Positions 1 through 8,719 of a stretch of DNA of 41,093 nucleotides are shown in pieces. The stretch is from Propionispora hippei DSM 15287. GTDB lineage: Bacteria; Bacillota; Negativicutes; Propionisporales; Propionisporaceae. Every line of letters begins with the position of its first letter. Within the stretch, counting starts at the first letter, position 1. The stretch lies in contig NZ_FQZD01000033.1 of the NCBI RefSeq assembly GCF_900141835.1, positions 1-41,093 on the forward strand. Direction: 5' to 3'. The notes under the pieces were generated by a model. The model ran no database searches. It saw only the letters and a list, made by a program, of their open reading frames with translations, and was not told where the DNA came from. A program made the translations under genes and the position numbers.

Positions 1-2
1 CA

Positions 3-185
3 GGAAAAATGCTATATAGGAAGAGAAGTCAAACCATTGAGCGGAGTTTTGCAGACGCTAAGCAACTGCACGGACTTCGCTATTGCCGGTTTAGGGGTAG
101 AGAGCATGTACAAGAGCAGGCGTTACTAACGGCTGCTTGTCAAAACATGAAAAAGATTGCCAATCACCTCGCCAGACTGGCGTAG
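3..185 (+). CDS. IS1182-type DDE transposase, C-terminal fragment (cut by the window edge)
   Basis: Reading from base 3 gives an open frame of 60 residues to a TAG at 183-185. It contains [20 protein letters not shown] and then a [15 protein letters not shown] segment. This pattern is typical of the C-terminus of IS1182/IS5-like DDE transposases (DDE_Tnp_1-type), just after the catalytic Glu region. The start lies outside the window, so the fragment is cut by the window edge rather than visibly decayed. The 5' end of a transposase of the same family appears at 40861, in the same direction. The function, IS transposition, is inferred from family resemblance. Confidence 0.85.
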   Translation, partial: GKMLYRKRSQTIERSFADAKQLHGLRYCRFRGREHVQEQALLTAACQNMKKIANHLARLA

Positions 186-207
186 GTATCGGCAATCTTT
201 TCTTTTT
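151..207 (+). terminator. Terminator overlapping the transposase stop
   Basis: AAAAGATTGCC (151-161) pairs with GGCAATCTTTT (191-201), and an inner CGCCA/TGGCG stem lies at 169-183. The outer stem is followed by TCTTTTT. The hairpin spans the stop codon. Confidence 0.75.
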
Positions 208-250
208 GAGTCTACTTAGTGATGGTTTTCCTTTTGTTTTGTCTAATAGA

Positions 251-288
251 AACCCCCATGGCTTAGATCTTTCCCAAACCATGGGGTT
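251..288. terminator. Hairpin inside the IS right end
   Basis: AACCCCCATGG (251-261) pairs with CCATGGGGTT (279-288) around a 17-nt loop. There is no T tract. It lies directly inside the terminal repeat of the IS. It may be a structural end feature or may limit read-through. Confidence 0.5.
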
Positions 289-300
289 CTTCAACAGCCT

Positions 301-332
301 GACTGTCAACATATTTGTTGACAGTCTTTTTA
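301..332 (+). terminator. Perfect hairpin with T tract abutting the IS end
   Basis: GACTGTCAACA (301-311) and TGTTGACAGTC (316-326) form an 11-bp perfect stem with a TATT loop, followed on the plus strand by TTTTTA. It starts exactly at the IS boundary. It may originally have been a two-way terminator for the glycosyltransferase gene on the minus strand, with the IS inserted where the minus-strand T tract would lie. Confidence 0.65.
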
Positions 333-356
333 TAGTGCCGTGTATGGCGTGGCCGA

Positions 357-1475
357 TTAATTAGACGTTCCAGGTTCAATAAAGCTCTGTAAAAATTTCC
401 GGTTATGAGCGATTCTGGGATCATCGGGCATGTATTTGGCTGCCTGCTCATTGTGCTCATAAGCCAACTGGTATTTGCCGATTCGGGAATAACATACACA
501 TAGTTGGAGATGGGGCAGCCAAGTCCTGCAGCTATAATTAACCAGGCCCCAGGTTTCAGCGGGCTGTTCCAACTGCGTAGCTGTTTTGTACCAGAAGATA
601 GCCTGCGGCAATTGGTTGGCCTGCAGGAAGTGAAAGCCTAGGCGGCAGCAGAAGTCAGCTCTGGGTGTATCGTAAGTAAAGGAAGTAAAAATATATTTAA
701 GTTGGTTTTCCGAATCCGACAAGTGATAGAAGCAGTCGGCCAGTTTGCCGCAGGCCCCGATGTTATCCTCAATCCAGCCTTGCTTGGTGGCTAAAAAGCG
801 CTGATAATATTCGATGGCGCGGTTATATAATTGATGATCAAGCAGTTCATTGGCAAAATAATATAAGTCGCGGGGTGAAAAGGTTTCCCCGTTTTTCTGC
901 CGTTGCTCGTAGATGTGAAGATTACGGTCCGCATCATGCTCCAAGGGACTGTGTGTAACAGCTATATCACTGTGGAAAGCCCGGCCGGCAACTGCCAAAT
1001 ACTCATGGACGGCACCAACCCATTGGAAATTATTGGACCTTTTTACCAGGCGATTACGGCGGAGTTGGGAGGTTACTTTGCCATATTGATCGCGGGATAG
1101 GTTATACAGCATGGTGACGGTATCAATATCCGGCGTTAGTTGAACTTGTTTTAAGTGCAAAAATTTATTCCGGTCTTCCGGCAACAGGATATCGTCTGCA
1201 TCCAGCCATAGAATGTAGTCCTTGGTAGCTAGGCTGAACGCAAAGTTCCGGGCAGCGGCAAAATCGTTAATCCATTGGAAGTGATGGATGCACTCGGTAA
1301 ATTGACTGGCAATTTCTTTGGTGCAGTCGGTGGAACCGGTGTCGACAATAATGATTTCGTCGACAATGCCGGCTACCGATTCAAGGCAACGGCCTAACAC
1401 CTTCTCCTCATTTTTAACAATCATGCAAAGACTGATGAGGATTGGTGATTGAAGTGCTTCTTTTGCTCCTTCCAC
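357..1475 (-). CDS. TPR-containing family 2 glycosyltransferase
   Basis: This 372-residue protein has an N-terminal GT-A (family 2) domain. SLCMIVKNEE opens the nucleotide-binding fold, VDTGSTD (44-50) and WLDADD (90-95, the DxD-type metal and nucleotide-sugar site) follow, and ARNFA lies between them. Residues from about 190 to the end are helical and TPR-like (for example FYHLSDSENQLKY and FLQANQLPQAIFWYKTA). The start is GTG at 1475-1473, with AGGAGG 8 nt upstream. The protein is cytosolic, with no membrane segment. It is the next gene downstream, on the same strand, of the Thr-rich collagen-like protein at 1671-3557. By analogy with BclA glycosylation in Bacillus, that protein is the likely acceptor, but the acceptor and sugar are inferred. 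The family is certain. Confidence 0.85.
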   Translation of the reverse strand: MEGAKEALQSPILISLCMIVKNEEKVLGRCLESVAGIVDEIIIVDTGSTDCTKEIASQFTECIHHFQWINDFAAARNFAFSLATKDYILWLDADDILLPEDRNKFLHLKQVQLTPDIDTVTMLYNLSRDQYGKVTSQLRRNRLVKRSNNFQWVGAVHEYLAVAGRAFHSDIAVTHSPLEHDADRNLHIYEQRQKNGETFSPRDLYYFANELLDHQLYNRAIEYYQRFLATKQGWIEDNIGACGKLADCFYHLSDSENQLKYIFTSFTYDTPRADFCCRLGFHFLQANQLPQAIFWYKTATQLEQPAETWGLVNYSCRTWLPHLQLCVCYSRIGKYQLAYEHNEQAAKYMPDDPRIAHNRKFLQSFIEPGTSN

Positions 1476-1511
1476 GTACTTAACCTCCTGAAGTCGTGTT
1501 GTATTACTACA

Positions 1512-1539
1512 TATGTTATGCTGCCTGAGCGGGGGGAGT
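1512..1539 (-). promoter_or_regulatory. Candidate sigma-K (mother-cell) promoter of the glycosyltransferase
   Basis: On the minus strand, AC (complement of 1538-1539) is followed after 17 nt by CATAACATA (complement of 1512-1520). This fits the sigma-K pattern AC-N16/17-CATANNNTA. The start codon lies 36 nt further downstream, with the ribosome site in between. The motif is short, so the call is tentative. Confidence 0.4.
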
Positions 1540-1596
1540 GACAGGAAAAGCAGAATAAGCTATTAATAAAGCTCGTGAATTGTTTGTGCAGTATAG

Positions 1597-3557
<1,961 letters not shown>

Positions 3558-3607
3558 TCCATTTCCTCCTTTTGGGCAGATGACAGTTCAATTTTTTTGA
3601 GTCATTA

Positions 3608-3621
3608 CATAATATACTATG
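3608..3621. promoter_or_regulatory. Overlapping divergent CATANNNTA elements
   Basis: CATAATATA reads on the plus strand at 3608-3616 and CATAGTATA on the minus strand at 3621-3613. Both match the -10 pattern of sigma-K promoters, and they point at the methyltransferase and the collagen-like gene respectively. Neither has a good AC at the -35 distance. Confidence 0.3.
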
Positions 3622-3765
3622 TATATCCGGCACCAAAGGGAACAAACCCATCAGAACATTTGCGGTTTGTACCGATGTAATTGCTGTTTTTGTATTTGTG
3701 CTCTTTAATGGAACATTTCAGTTATGGAGGAATAAAGTAGTAAGAGATTTACAGATTGCCAGGAG

Positions 3766-4359
3766 GTGGACATTATCTCGAAACAGTCGACCAAATTACA
3801 TATAGGGTGCGGCAGGAATATTCTTCCCGAGTGGATAAATCTTGATTGCGTAGCTTTGCCCGGAGTGGATGTGGTTTTTGATTTGGATGCTTGCGCAGAG
3901 AATGGGCTCCCTTTCCGGGATGATAGTTTTGATATGATATTAGCCAGCCATGTATTGGAACATATAAAAAATCCCCTGCCACTGCTGCAGGAGTTGCACC
4001 GGGTGGCTCGACCTGACGCAAAAGCAGTATTTGCCGTACCCTATGGTGCTAATGATGATGCTTTTGAAGACCCGACCCATGTCCGGCAGTATTTTTTGAA
4101 TTCCTTCGGATATTTTTCTCAGCCTTTTTATTGGCGCGCCGATTACGGTTATCGTGGCGATTGGCAGCCGGAACAAATTATTTTGGCTATTTCCGCCGAA
4201 CAATACACGGGAGAATTAGCTGAGGATATTATGGCGGATATTATGACGCTGCGTAATGTGGTGCTGGAAATGACGGTGGAGCTGCGGGCGGTGAAGCCGG
4301 CAAGGGAGGCAAAACTGGAATTGCAGCAGGCTCCCGAGATCCGGTATCGGTTTGTTTGA
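3766..4359 (+). CDS. Class I SAM-dependent methyltransferase
   Basis: This protein of about 197 residues has motif I LHIGCGRNILPEWINLD (11-27) and then DLDACAENGLPFRDDSFDMILASHVLEH, the Methyltransf_11 pattern. Residues 140-197 form a helical tail (GELAEDIMADIMTLRNVVLEM). It diverges from the collagen-like gene, so methylation of a spore glycan sugar is a reasonable guess; the substrate is not visible. The start is odd. The only ordinary start codon is GTG at 3766, but it overlaps AGGAGG (3761-3766). With normal spacing, translation would begin at ATT 3772 or ATC 3775, as ATT does in infC. No ATG, GTG or TTG lies upstream in this frame before a stop at 3733. Confidence 0.75.
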   Translation: MDIISKQSTKLHIGCGRNILPEWINLDCVALPGVDVVFDLDACAENGLPFRDDSFDMILASHVLEHIKNPLPLLQELHRVARPDAKAVFAVPYGANDDAFEDPTHVRQYFLNSFGYFSQPFYWRADYGYRGDWQPEQIILAISAEQYTGELAEDIMADIMTLRNVVLEMTVELRAVKPAREAKLELQQAPEIRYRFV

Positions 4360-4859
4360 AGTGGGCTAGGGTTTGTTTGTAATATACTCGAAACGCCCCT
4401 GACGGTGATTTTTGTGCCATACTTCGCTACCATGTTTTGAAATAGGGCTACTATTCCTGCAGCATGGTCCGTTTGACGCAAAAATTACTCGCTACAGGTC
4501 CGTTATTTTACAAACAGGCCCCAGTACTTTGTCAGTCTTAAATGGCGAAGCTATTTTCTTGCAGTACAAGGCGGGGAGGACGGAATACTGATAGGGTGGT
4601 ATGATGGCTGATGAAACGAAGGTGTGTTGAAAATAGACCATCAATATCACTGGATTAAGCTTGATAAGTTCTTTAAGTATTTTCTTAGTGTATTATCATG
4701 GTATTTTGTTGTATGATACATAGTATATAGATAGATTTTGGGGCTCCTGGGAAAGGCTGATTGGTTCACAGTGTGCGTTAAGCCGGGGAATTTTTTGATT
4801 GAATTAGTCATAATGTAATTTTTTTGACAGGCGGAGAATCCCGGGCTTATGTTCACTAA
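4360..4859. other. Long intergenic region without a convincing gene
   Basis: These 500 bases separate the methyltransferase from the GntR-type gene. No open frame with a ribosome site and a recognisable product was found on either strand. The last 200 bases are AT-rich and should hold the promoter of the downstream regulator. ATACATAGTATAT at 4717-4729 repeats the core of the element upstream of the collagen-like gene. GGTGTGTTGAAAAT at 4621-4634 resembles GGTGTATTGAAAAC at 7272-7285. Confidence 0.5.
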
Positions 4860-4890
4860 ATCAGCGATTCCTTAGAAAAATGCGGGGTGG
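4860..4890 (+). promoter_or_regulatory. Leader motif ATCAGCGATTCCTTAG, copy 1
   Basis: ATCAGCGATTCCTTAG, then an A-rich run and ATGCGGGGTG, matches the element at 7248-7275 with one difference over the first 15 bases. It lies just before and over the ribosome site of the GntR-type gene. It fits no riboswitch class I recognise. Confidence 0.4.
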
Positions 4891-4894
4891 ATTT

Positions 4895-5515
4895 GTGAAA
4901 GCGTCTATGGCATCTTACCAGTCAATTGCTTTGGATTTGGCGAAACGAATTATGAATGGGGAATTTCCGGTAGGCTCCAAGATATCGGGCCGGACGGTGC
5001 TGGCCAGTCAGTATAGTGTTTCACCGGAGACCATACGCAAGGCAATAGCTATTTTGAAAGAGTCAAATATTGTATCCGTTTCTCAGGGAAAAGAGATTAT
5101 CGTGCTGTCTTCGCAGCAGGCTTGCTATTATGTTAGACATCATGAAGAAATGGTATCGGCTTATTCTCTAAGTCAGGAACTGGAAGCACTGATGGCCGAA
5201 AAAGAAGAAAATGACAAACAGTTTCGCAAAATAGTAGGCGAAATCATGCGTTATTCGGACCGGCTTAAAAATCTTTCTCCTTATAACCCGGTCGACATTC
5301 GCGTAGCAAACCATTCTTTCGTTATAGGAAAGCCGCTGCAGGACCTTCGCATGTGGCAAAATACCGGAGCGACGATTGTCGCCGTCAGGCGGGGTACGGA
5401 GATCATTGTTTCCCCTGGACCCCATGCCGTTTTACAGGCAGATGACCGGATCGTGGTGGTAGGGGCCGGCGATGTATGGCAGAAAGTAACTAATTTTATT
5501 AATAAGGAAAATTGA
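4895..5515 (+). CDS. GntR-family regulator with RCK_C domain (BusR-like, probable c-di-AMP sensor)
   Basis: The protein has 206 residues from the GTG start at 4895. Residues 5-72 form a GntR winged helix (YQSIALDLAKRIMNGEFPVG, then SPETIRKAIAILKESNIV). Residues 75-120 are a Glu-rich coiled coil, and about 130-203 are an RCK_C (TrkA-C) domain with LQDLRMWQNTGATIVAVRRG and SPGPHAVLQADDRIVVVG. This domain order is that of BusR, the c-di-AMP-dependent repressor of osmolyte uptake in lactic acid bacteria. The GTG at 4895 has GGGGTGG just upstream; ATG 4880 would have no ribosome site. The gene stands alone and ends in a strong terminator. The likely targets are osmolyte or ion transport genes, and the window holds opuC-type genes at 37.9 kb and a ClC-RCK_C gene at 36.2 kb. 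c-di-AMP binding is inferred. Confidence 0.8.
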   Translation: MKASMASYQSIALDLAKRIMNGEFPVGSKISGRTVLASQYSVSPETIRKAIAILKESNIVSVSQGKEIIVLSSQQACYYVRHHEEMVSAYSLSQELEALMAEKEENDKQFRKIVGEIMRYSDRLKNLSPYNPVDIRVANHSFVIGKPLQDLRMWQNTGATIVAVRRGTEIIVSPGPHAVLQADDRIVVVGAGDVWQKVTNFINKEN

Positions 5516-5566
5516 AAAATAACCAGGGCGGCGTTTCGGTGAGGAATGCCGCCCTGGTTATTTTAT
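5516..5566 (+). terminator. Rho-independent terminator of the GntR-type gene
   Basis: AAAATAACCAGGGCGGC (5516-5532) pairs perfectly with GCCGCCCTGGTTATTTT (5548-5564). This 17-bp stem begins one base after the stop codon. Confidence 0.9.
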
Positions 5567-5718
5567 GGCCTGACGTTATGGATAGGAAGCTTTATTGGCT
5601 GCTTTGGTGCCGGACATATAATTGATCTGTTTGGGTTATACCAATAAAAGAAAGATAAATATGATTTATATATGAAAAGTATAAGAACAAATGTAAAAAT
5701 TGGTTTCCTTGATTTGAT

Positions 5719-5747
5719 TTGACAGTGCTGCTTTTAGGGTGTAAAAT
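5719..5747 (+). promoter_or_regulatory. Sigma-A-type promoter of the polyol dehydrogenase gene
   Basis: TTGACA (5719-5724), a 17-nt spacer and TAAAAT (5742-5747). It leaves a leader of about 150 nt before the gene at 5905. The leader carries two spaced copies of TGAAAAATGTAA and an ACTG-TTTTA-CAGT inverted repeat near 5840. Confidence 0.6.
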
Positions 5748-5790
5748 GTAGAAAATGCAGGAATTTCACTTCATATAATACTGTAATTTG

Positions 5791-5822
5791 TGAAAAATGT
5801 AACTGCCTTTGAAAAAATGTAA
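5791..5822 (+). repeat. Direct repeats in the polyol dehydrogenase leader
   Basis: TGAAAAATGTAA (5791-5802) recurs as TGAAAAAATGTAA (5810-5822), 19 nt from start to start, close to two helical turns. Related AAATGTA cores lie at 5689 and 5744. This spacing suits a regulator bound at repeated sites. Confidence 0.4.
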
Positions 5823-5904
5823 AAAAACTATTCAGAAATGAACTGTTTTACAGTCCAGTGACTGTCATAGTAAATCAGAGAAAATAGAAGGGATAGGGTT
5901 AGAC

Positions 5905-6954
5905 ATGAAGGCATTAAATTTATACGGACCCAGAGATTTGCGTTTTGAGGATGCACCTAATCCGGTATTGGAACATGATACCGACGTAATTATTAAAGTA
6001 AAGGTAGCGGGAATTTGCGGCTCCGACATTCACCGCTATGCCAAATTGGGACCCTACATTAAGGGAATGACCTGGGGTCATGAATTTTCCGGCGAAGTTG
6101 CCGAGGTGGGCAAAGCTGTGACCAATGTCAAAGTTGGTGACCGTGTAACAGCCTGTCCGGCGCTTTATTGCGGAACTTGCGAATATTGTAATAAAGGCGA
6201 ATTTGCCCGCTGCGAGCATTTAAGTGTAATAGGGGCGCTGAATCCTGGCGCTTTTGCTGAATATGTTAAAATGCCGGCAGAAAATGTTGTAAAACTTCCC
6301 GATGAAGTTGGTTATGATGTAGCCAGTCTGGTTGAGCCTTCCAGCGTGGTTGTCCATGGCATTTATAAAACCAGCATGGAAGCCGGTGATGATGTAGCTA
6401 TCATCGGTTGCGGAACGATCGGCTTGTTGGCGGTGCAATGGGCTAAAATCTTTGGCGCCAGACATGTATATGCCCTTGATATCGATGACAGCAAGCTGGA
6501 ACTGGCCAAACAGCTTGGCGCTGATTTTGGGATTAACACCAAGGATATTGAGCCTCATGAAAAATTATTTGAAATGACCGGCAACCGGGGAGTCGATATT
6601 GTTGTGGAATCAGCCGGCAGCCCGATTACCTCTGCTCAAGCTTTTTCGCTGGCTCGTAAAGGCGGCAAGGTCGTATTCATGGGCATCCCTTACGGCGATG
6701 TAATGGTAAAACGGTTCTATTTTGAACGGATTGTGCGTAATGAGTTGAGCGTATACGGTTCCTGGAATGCTATTTCAGCGCCGTTCCCCGGCAAAGAGTG
6801 GCAGACTACCGTTCATTTCATGAAAGAAGGCAAACTGAACGTAACGCCGATGATCACGCATCATCTCAGCTTAAAAGAAGGACCGGCAACGTTTGAAAAA
6901 ATCATAAACCGTGACGGCCATTTCGGTAAGGTTTTATTTTATCCGGAAAAATAA
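5905..6954 (+). CDS. Zinc-dependent medium-chain dehydrogenase, galactitol-1-phosphate 5-dehydrogenase-like
   Basis: This 349-residue MDR enzyme oxidises a sugar alcohol or sugar-alcohol phosphate with NAD. The catalytic zinc ligands are C38 (GICGSD), H59-E60 (GHEFSG) and probably E144 (VEPSSV). The structural zinc has four Cys at 89, 92, 95 and 103. The NAD fold has GCGTIG at 168-173, and ALDIDDSKL gives the acidic residues at the end of strand 2. YGSWNAISAPFPGKEWQT near the C-terminus is characteristic of the GatD branch. No PTS or polyol transporter lies next to it, so the substrate could be another polyol. It is monocistronic, with its own promoter and terminator. Confidence 0.75.
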   Translation: MKALNLYGPRDLRFEDAPNPVLEHDTDVIIKVKVAGICGSDIHRYAKLGPYIKGMTWGHEFSGEVAEVGKAVTNVKVGDRVTACPALYCGTCEYCNKGEFARCEHLSVIGALNPGAFAEYVKMPAENVVKLPDEVGYDVASLVEPSSVVVHGIYKTSMEAGDDVAIIGCGTIGLLAVQWAKIFGARHVYALDIDDSKLELAKQLGADFGINTKDIEPHEKLFEMTGNRGVDIVVESAGSPITSAQAFSLARKGGKVVFMGIPYGDVMVKRFYFERIVRNELSVYGSWNAISAPFPGKEWQTTVHFMKEGKLNVTPMITHHLSLKEGPATFEKIINRDGHFGKVLFYPEK

Positions 6955-6964
6955 TAAGTATGTT

Positions 6965-7009
6965 AAAGCCTCTCTGGACAGTAGCGAACTGACCGGAGGG
7001 GCTTTTTTT
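6965..7009 (+). terminator. Rho-independent terminator of the dehydrogenase gene
   Basis: AAAGCCTCTCTGG (6965-6977) pairs with CCGGAGGGGCTTT (6993-7005), with one mismatch-type pair, and is followed by TTTT. Confidence 0.85.
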
Positions 7010-7184
7010 CATATGGCTAATTGCCGAGCTGAAAGGAGTAATTTTCTAATGGCCCGTTGACTGCATTTTGTAGTTCCCTGGATCAATCTGACATAGGGTA
7101 GAGAAGCTGACTGATTTCTTTTGACCGTATGCATATAATAAAGGAACTTCATTTACTGGTTGCGAAATGTAGGATAAAAGGAAA

Positions 7185-7218
7185 TCTCCATAAGAAATTC
7201 ATATTCCTACGGTATAAT
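7185..7218 (+). promoter_or_regulatory. Promoter with putative response-regulator box, copy 1
   Basis: A 24-bp element at 7185-7208 (TCTCCATAAGAAATTCATAT then TCCT) precedes TATAAT (7213-7218) by 4 nt and covers the -35 position. It contains CATA twice with starts 11 bp apart (7189 and 7200), the direct-repeat pattern of OmpR/PhoB-type regulators. The same element recurs at 9949-9972 (22 of 24 identical) at the same distance from a -10 box. It lies upstream of the operon that encodes the response regulator, so autoregulation is likely. Confidence 0.65.
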
Positions 7219-7247
7219 GGGTCTGGCAGAGCCGACACTCTCATGAG

Positions 7248-7275
7248 ATCAGCGGTTCCTTAAAGGATGCAGGTG
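7248..7275 (+). promoter_or_regulatory. Leader motif ATCAGCGGTTCCTTAA, copy 2
   Basis: ATCAGCGGTTCCTTAA and then AGGATGCAGGTG match the element at 4860-4890. TCCTT and AAGGA could pair in this copy but not in the other, so the primary sequence rather than a hairpin seems conserved. It lies in the leader of the membrane-protein and two-component operon. Confidence 0.4.
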
Positions 7276-7308
7276 TATTGAAAACTATAAGGAAGAGGAA
7301 GAGCGGAC

Positions 7309-7983
7309 ATGAATAAACTATGGGGCTGGCTGCTTATTTTTACGGGAATTGGGTTATTATACCTGTGGCAACCGGAGGTTTTTCTGCACGTGTATCAGTT
7401 GCTCCGGCAAGGAGACATTCTGGCTCTGACAGAGTATCTACGCTCTTTTGGCGGCTGGTCGATCGCCGTGATCCTGCTCCTTTTCGTCATTATGACGTTT
7501 ACGATTGTTTTTCCGTTTATGTTGTTGTCCGGCGCGGTCGGACTGATTTACGGGCTGTTTTGGGGAACGCTGATTTCTTGGCTGGGGGAAGTGGCCGGTT
7601 CGGTAGTCATGTTTGTCGTGGTGCGCTACTTATTCAGGCAAATGGTGACTCTCTGGATTGCCCAGAGCCGCTATCTGGTAAAAATAGATGAATATAGCGC
7701 GACAAATGGTTTTAAGGCTTTGCTGTTGGCGCGCCTGCTGCCCCTGGCACCGTCCGGCATTATCACGGCCATTGCCGCGGTTAGCCGGCTGGGCTTTGCC
7801 GATTTTTTCTGGGCTACTTTTTGGGGCAAACTGCCGCCGGTTGTCGTGAAGGTTATACTGGGGCATGACTTGGCTTTAGCTGAGGATAATATGGTGCGTA
7901 TTGTGGTGATTGTCGGCGTGATTGTTGTAATATATGGCACACTGTGGTATAAAAAACGGAAGCGGCTGCAGGGAAATGACTGA
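7309..7983 (+). CDS. TVP38/TMEM64 (VTT/DedA-type) membrane protein
   Basis: This 224-residue integral membrane protein has about five or six hydrophobic segments (around residues 5-22, 50-70, 72-108, 133-160 and 195-212). The VTT-domain signature is seen in FPFMLLSGAVGLIYGLFWGTLISWLGEVAGS and in ALLLARLLPLAPSGIITAIAAVSRL, with the re-entrant loop Arg and Pro. Members are thought to act in lipid scrambling or envelope homeostasis, and the substrate here is unknown. It is the first gene of an operon with the response regulator (37-bp gap) and sensor kinase, behind a promoter with the putative response-regulator box. This suggests an envelope-stress role. A basic C-terminal tail (KKRKR) lies in the cytosol. 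Confidence 0.8.
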   Translation: MNKLWGWLLIFTGIGLLYLWQPEVFLHVYQLLRQGDILALTEYLRSFGGWSIAVILLLFVIMTFTIVFPFMLLSGAVGLIYGLFWGTLISWLGEVAGSVVMFVVVRYLFRQMVTLWIAQSRYLVKIDEYSATNGFKALLLARLLPLAPSGIITAIAAVSRLGFADFFWATFWGKLPPVVVKVILGHDLALAEDNMVRIVVIVGVIVVIYGTLWYKKRKRLQGND

Positions 7984-8020
7984 AGAATGGTAATTTCAAC
8001 TGCGAGACAGGAGGATGACT

Positions 8021-8719
8021 ATGGCTCAGCATTCGGTATTGATTGTTGATGATGACTTGAAACTGGCTGCTTTGCTGGAAACCTATTTTAAGAAGGAAGG
8101 CTTCCTTACTTATCTGGCTCATGACGGCTTGGAATGCCTAAGCGCGGTACGGGAGAAGAATCCGGATATTATCGTGCTGGACCTGATGCTGCCCGGTCTG
8201 GACGGTTGGACGGTATGCCGCCAGATTAGAAAAGAACGGGATACTCCGATTATCATGCTGACTGCCCGGGATGAGGAGAGTGACCGCCTGATCGGTCTGG
8301 AAATCGGGGCGGATGATTATGTTACCAAGCCGTTCAGTCCCAAGGAGGTTGTGGCACGGGCCAAAGTTATATTCAGGCGGGTTTATCCGAACAAAGAGGC
8401 TTCGGAAAAAGTAATAGCAGGAAAACTTACGATTGATTTATTGCGCCATGAGGTGCTTTACGAAGGAATGCCGGTGGAGCTGACTCCAACAGAGTTTAAA
8501 ATACTGGAGCTATTGGCGGCTAATGCCGGCCAGGTGTTCAACCGGCTGCAGATTGTGGAGCGGACTCAGGGCTATTCTTTTGAAGGGTATGAACGAACGG
8601 TGGATGCTCATGTGAAAAACCTGCGCCGCAAGCTCGCCGTGCATTGCCCTGCTTTGCAATATATTCAAACCGTCTATGGCGTGGGCTATAAGTTTGCCGG
8701 TGATACGTATGAATCATAA
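8021..8719 (+). CDS. OmpR/PhoB-family response regulator
   Basis: This 232-residue protein has a receiver domain (residues 5-115) with acidic residues D10-D12, phospho-acceptor D54 (IVLDLMLPG), T81 and K103 (VTKPF). A winged-helix DNA-binding domain follows (about 135-230, VELTPTEFKILELLAANAGQ and RTVDAHVKNLRRKL). ATG 8021 is chosen because AGGAGG (8009-8014) sits 6 nt before it; ATG 8015 touches the ribosome site. The frame overlaps the sensor kinase start by 11 bp, so the two are coupled. Predicted targets are its own operon and the gene at 10032, from the shared 24-bp box. Confidence 0.9.
   Translation: MAQHSVLIVDDDLKLAALLETYFKKEGFLTYLAHDGLECLSAVREKNPDIIVLDLMLPGLDGWTVCRQIRKERDTPIIMLTARDEESDRLIGLEIGADDYVTKPFSPKEVVARAKVIFRRVYPNKEASEKVIAGKLTIDLLRHEVLYEGMPVELTPTEFKILELLAANAGQVFNRLQIVERTQGYSFEGYERTVDAHVKNLRRKLAVHCPALQYIQTVYGVGYKFAGDTYES

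Larger units (their letters stand above)
1..302 (+). mobile_element. IS1182-family insertion sequence, right end only
   Basis: The window starts inside this element. It contains the transposase C-terminus (stop at 183-185), two hairpins downstream of it, and a terminal repeat at about 285-302. The reverse complement of that repeat, TCAGGCTGTTGAAGAACC, matches the IS end near 40765 (TCAGCTTGTTGAAAAAGT) at 12 of 18 positions, including GTTGAA. The exact terminal base is uncertain by one or two nucleotides. A perfect 11-bp palindrome begins at 301, directly at the boundary. Confidence 0.8.

Noticed and set aside
4149..4481. 110-codon minus-strand frame over the methyltransferase end
   Set aside because: Mostly antisense to the methyltransferase and without a start signal.
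4360..4894. Riboswitch in the leader of the BusR-like gene
   Set aside because: The sequence did not fit the fluoride, c-di-AMP (ydaO), c-di-GMP or SAM consensus patterns I could recall; only a shared primary motif was seen.
8676..8708. Upstream start for the sensor kinase giving 11 extra residues
   Set aside because: It lies deep in the regulator gene without a ribosome site; ATG 8709 has GGTGA nearby and fits a normal membrane-anchor start.
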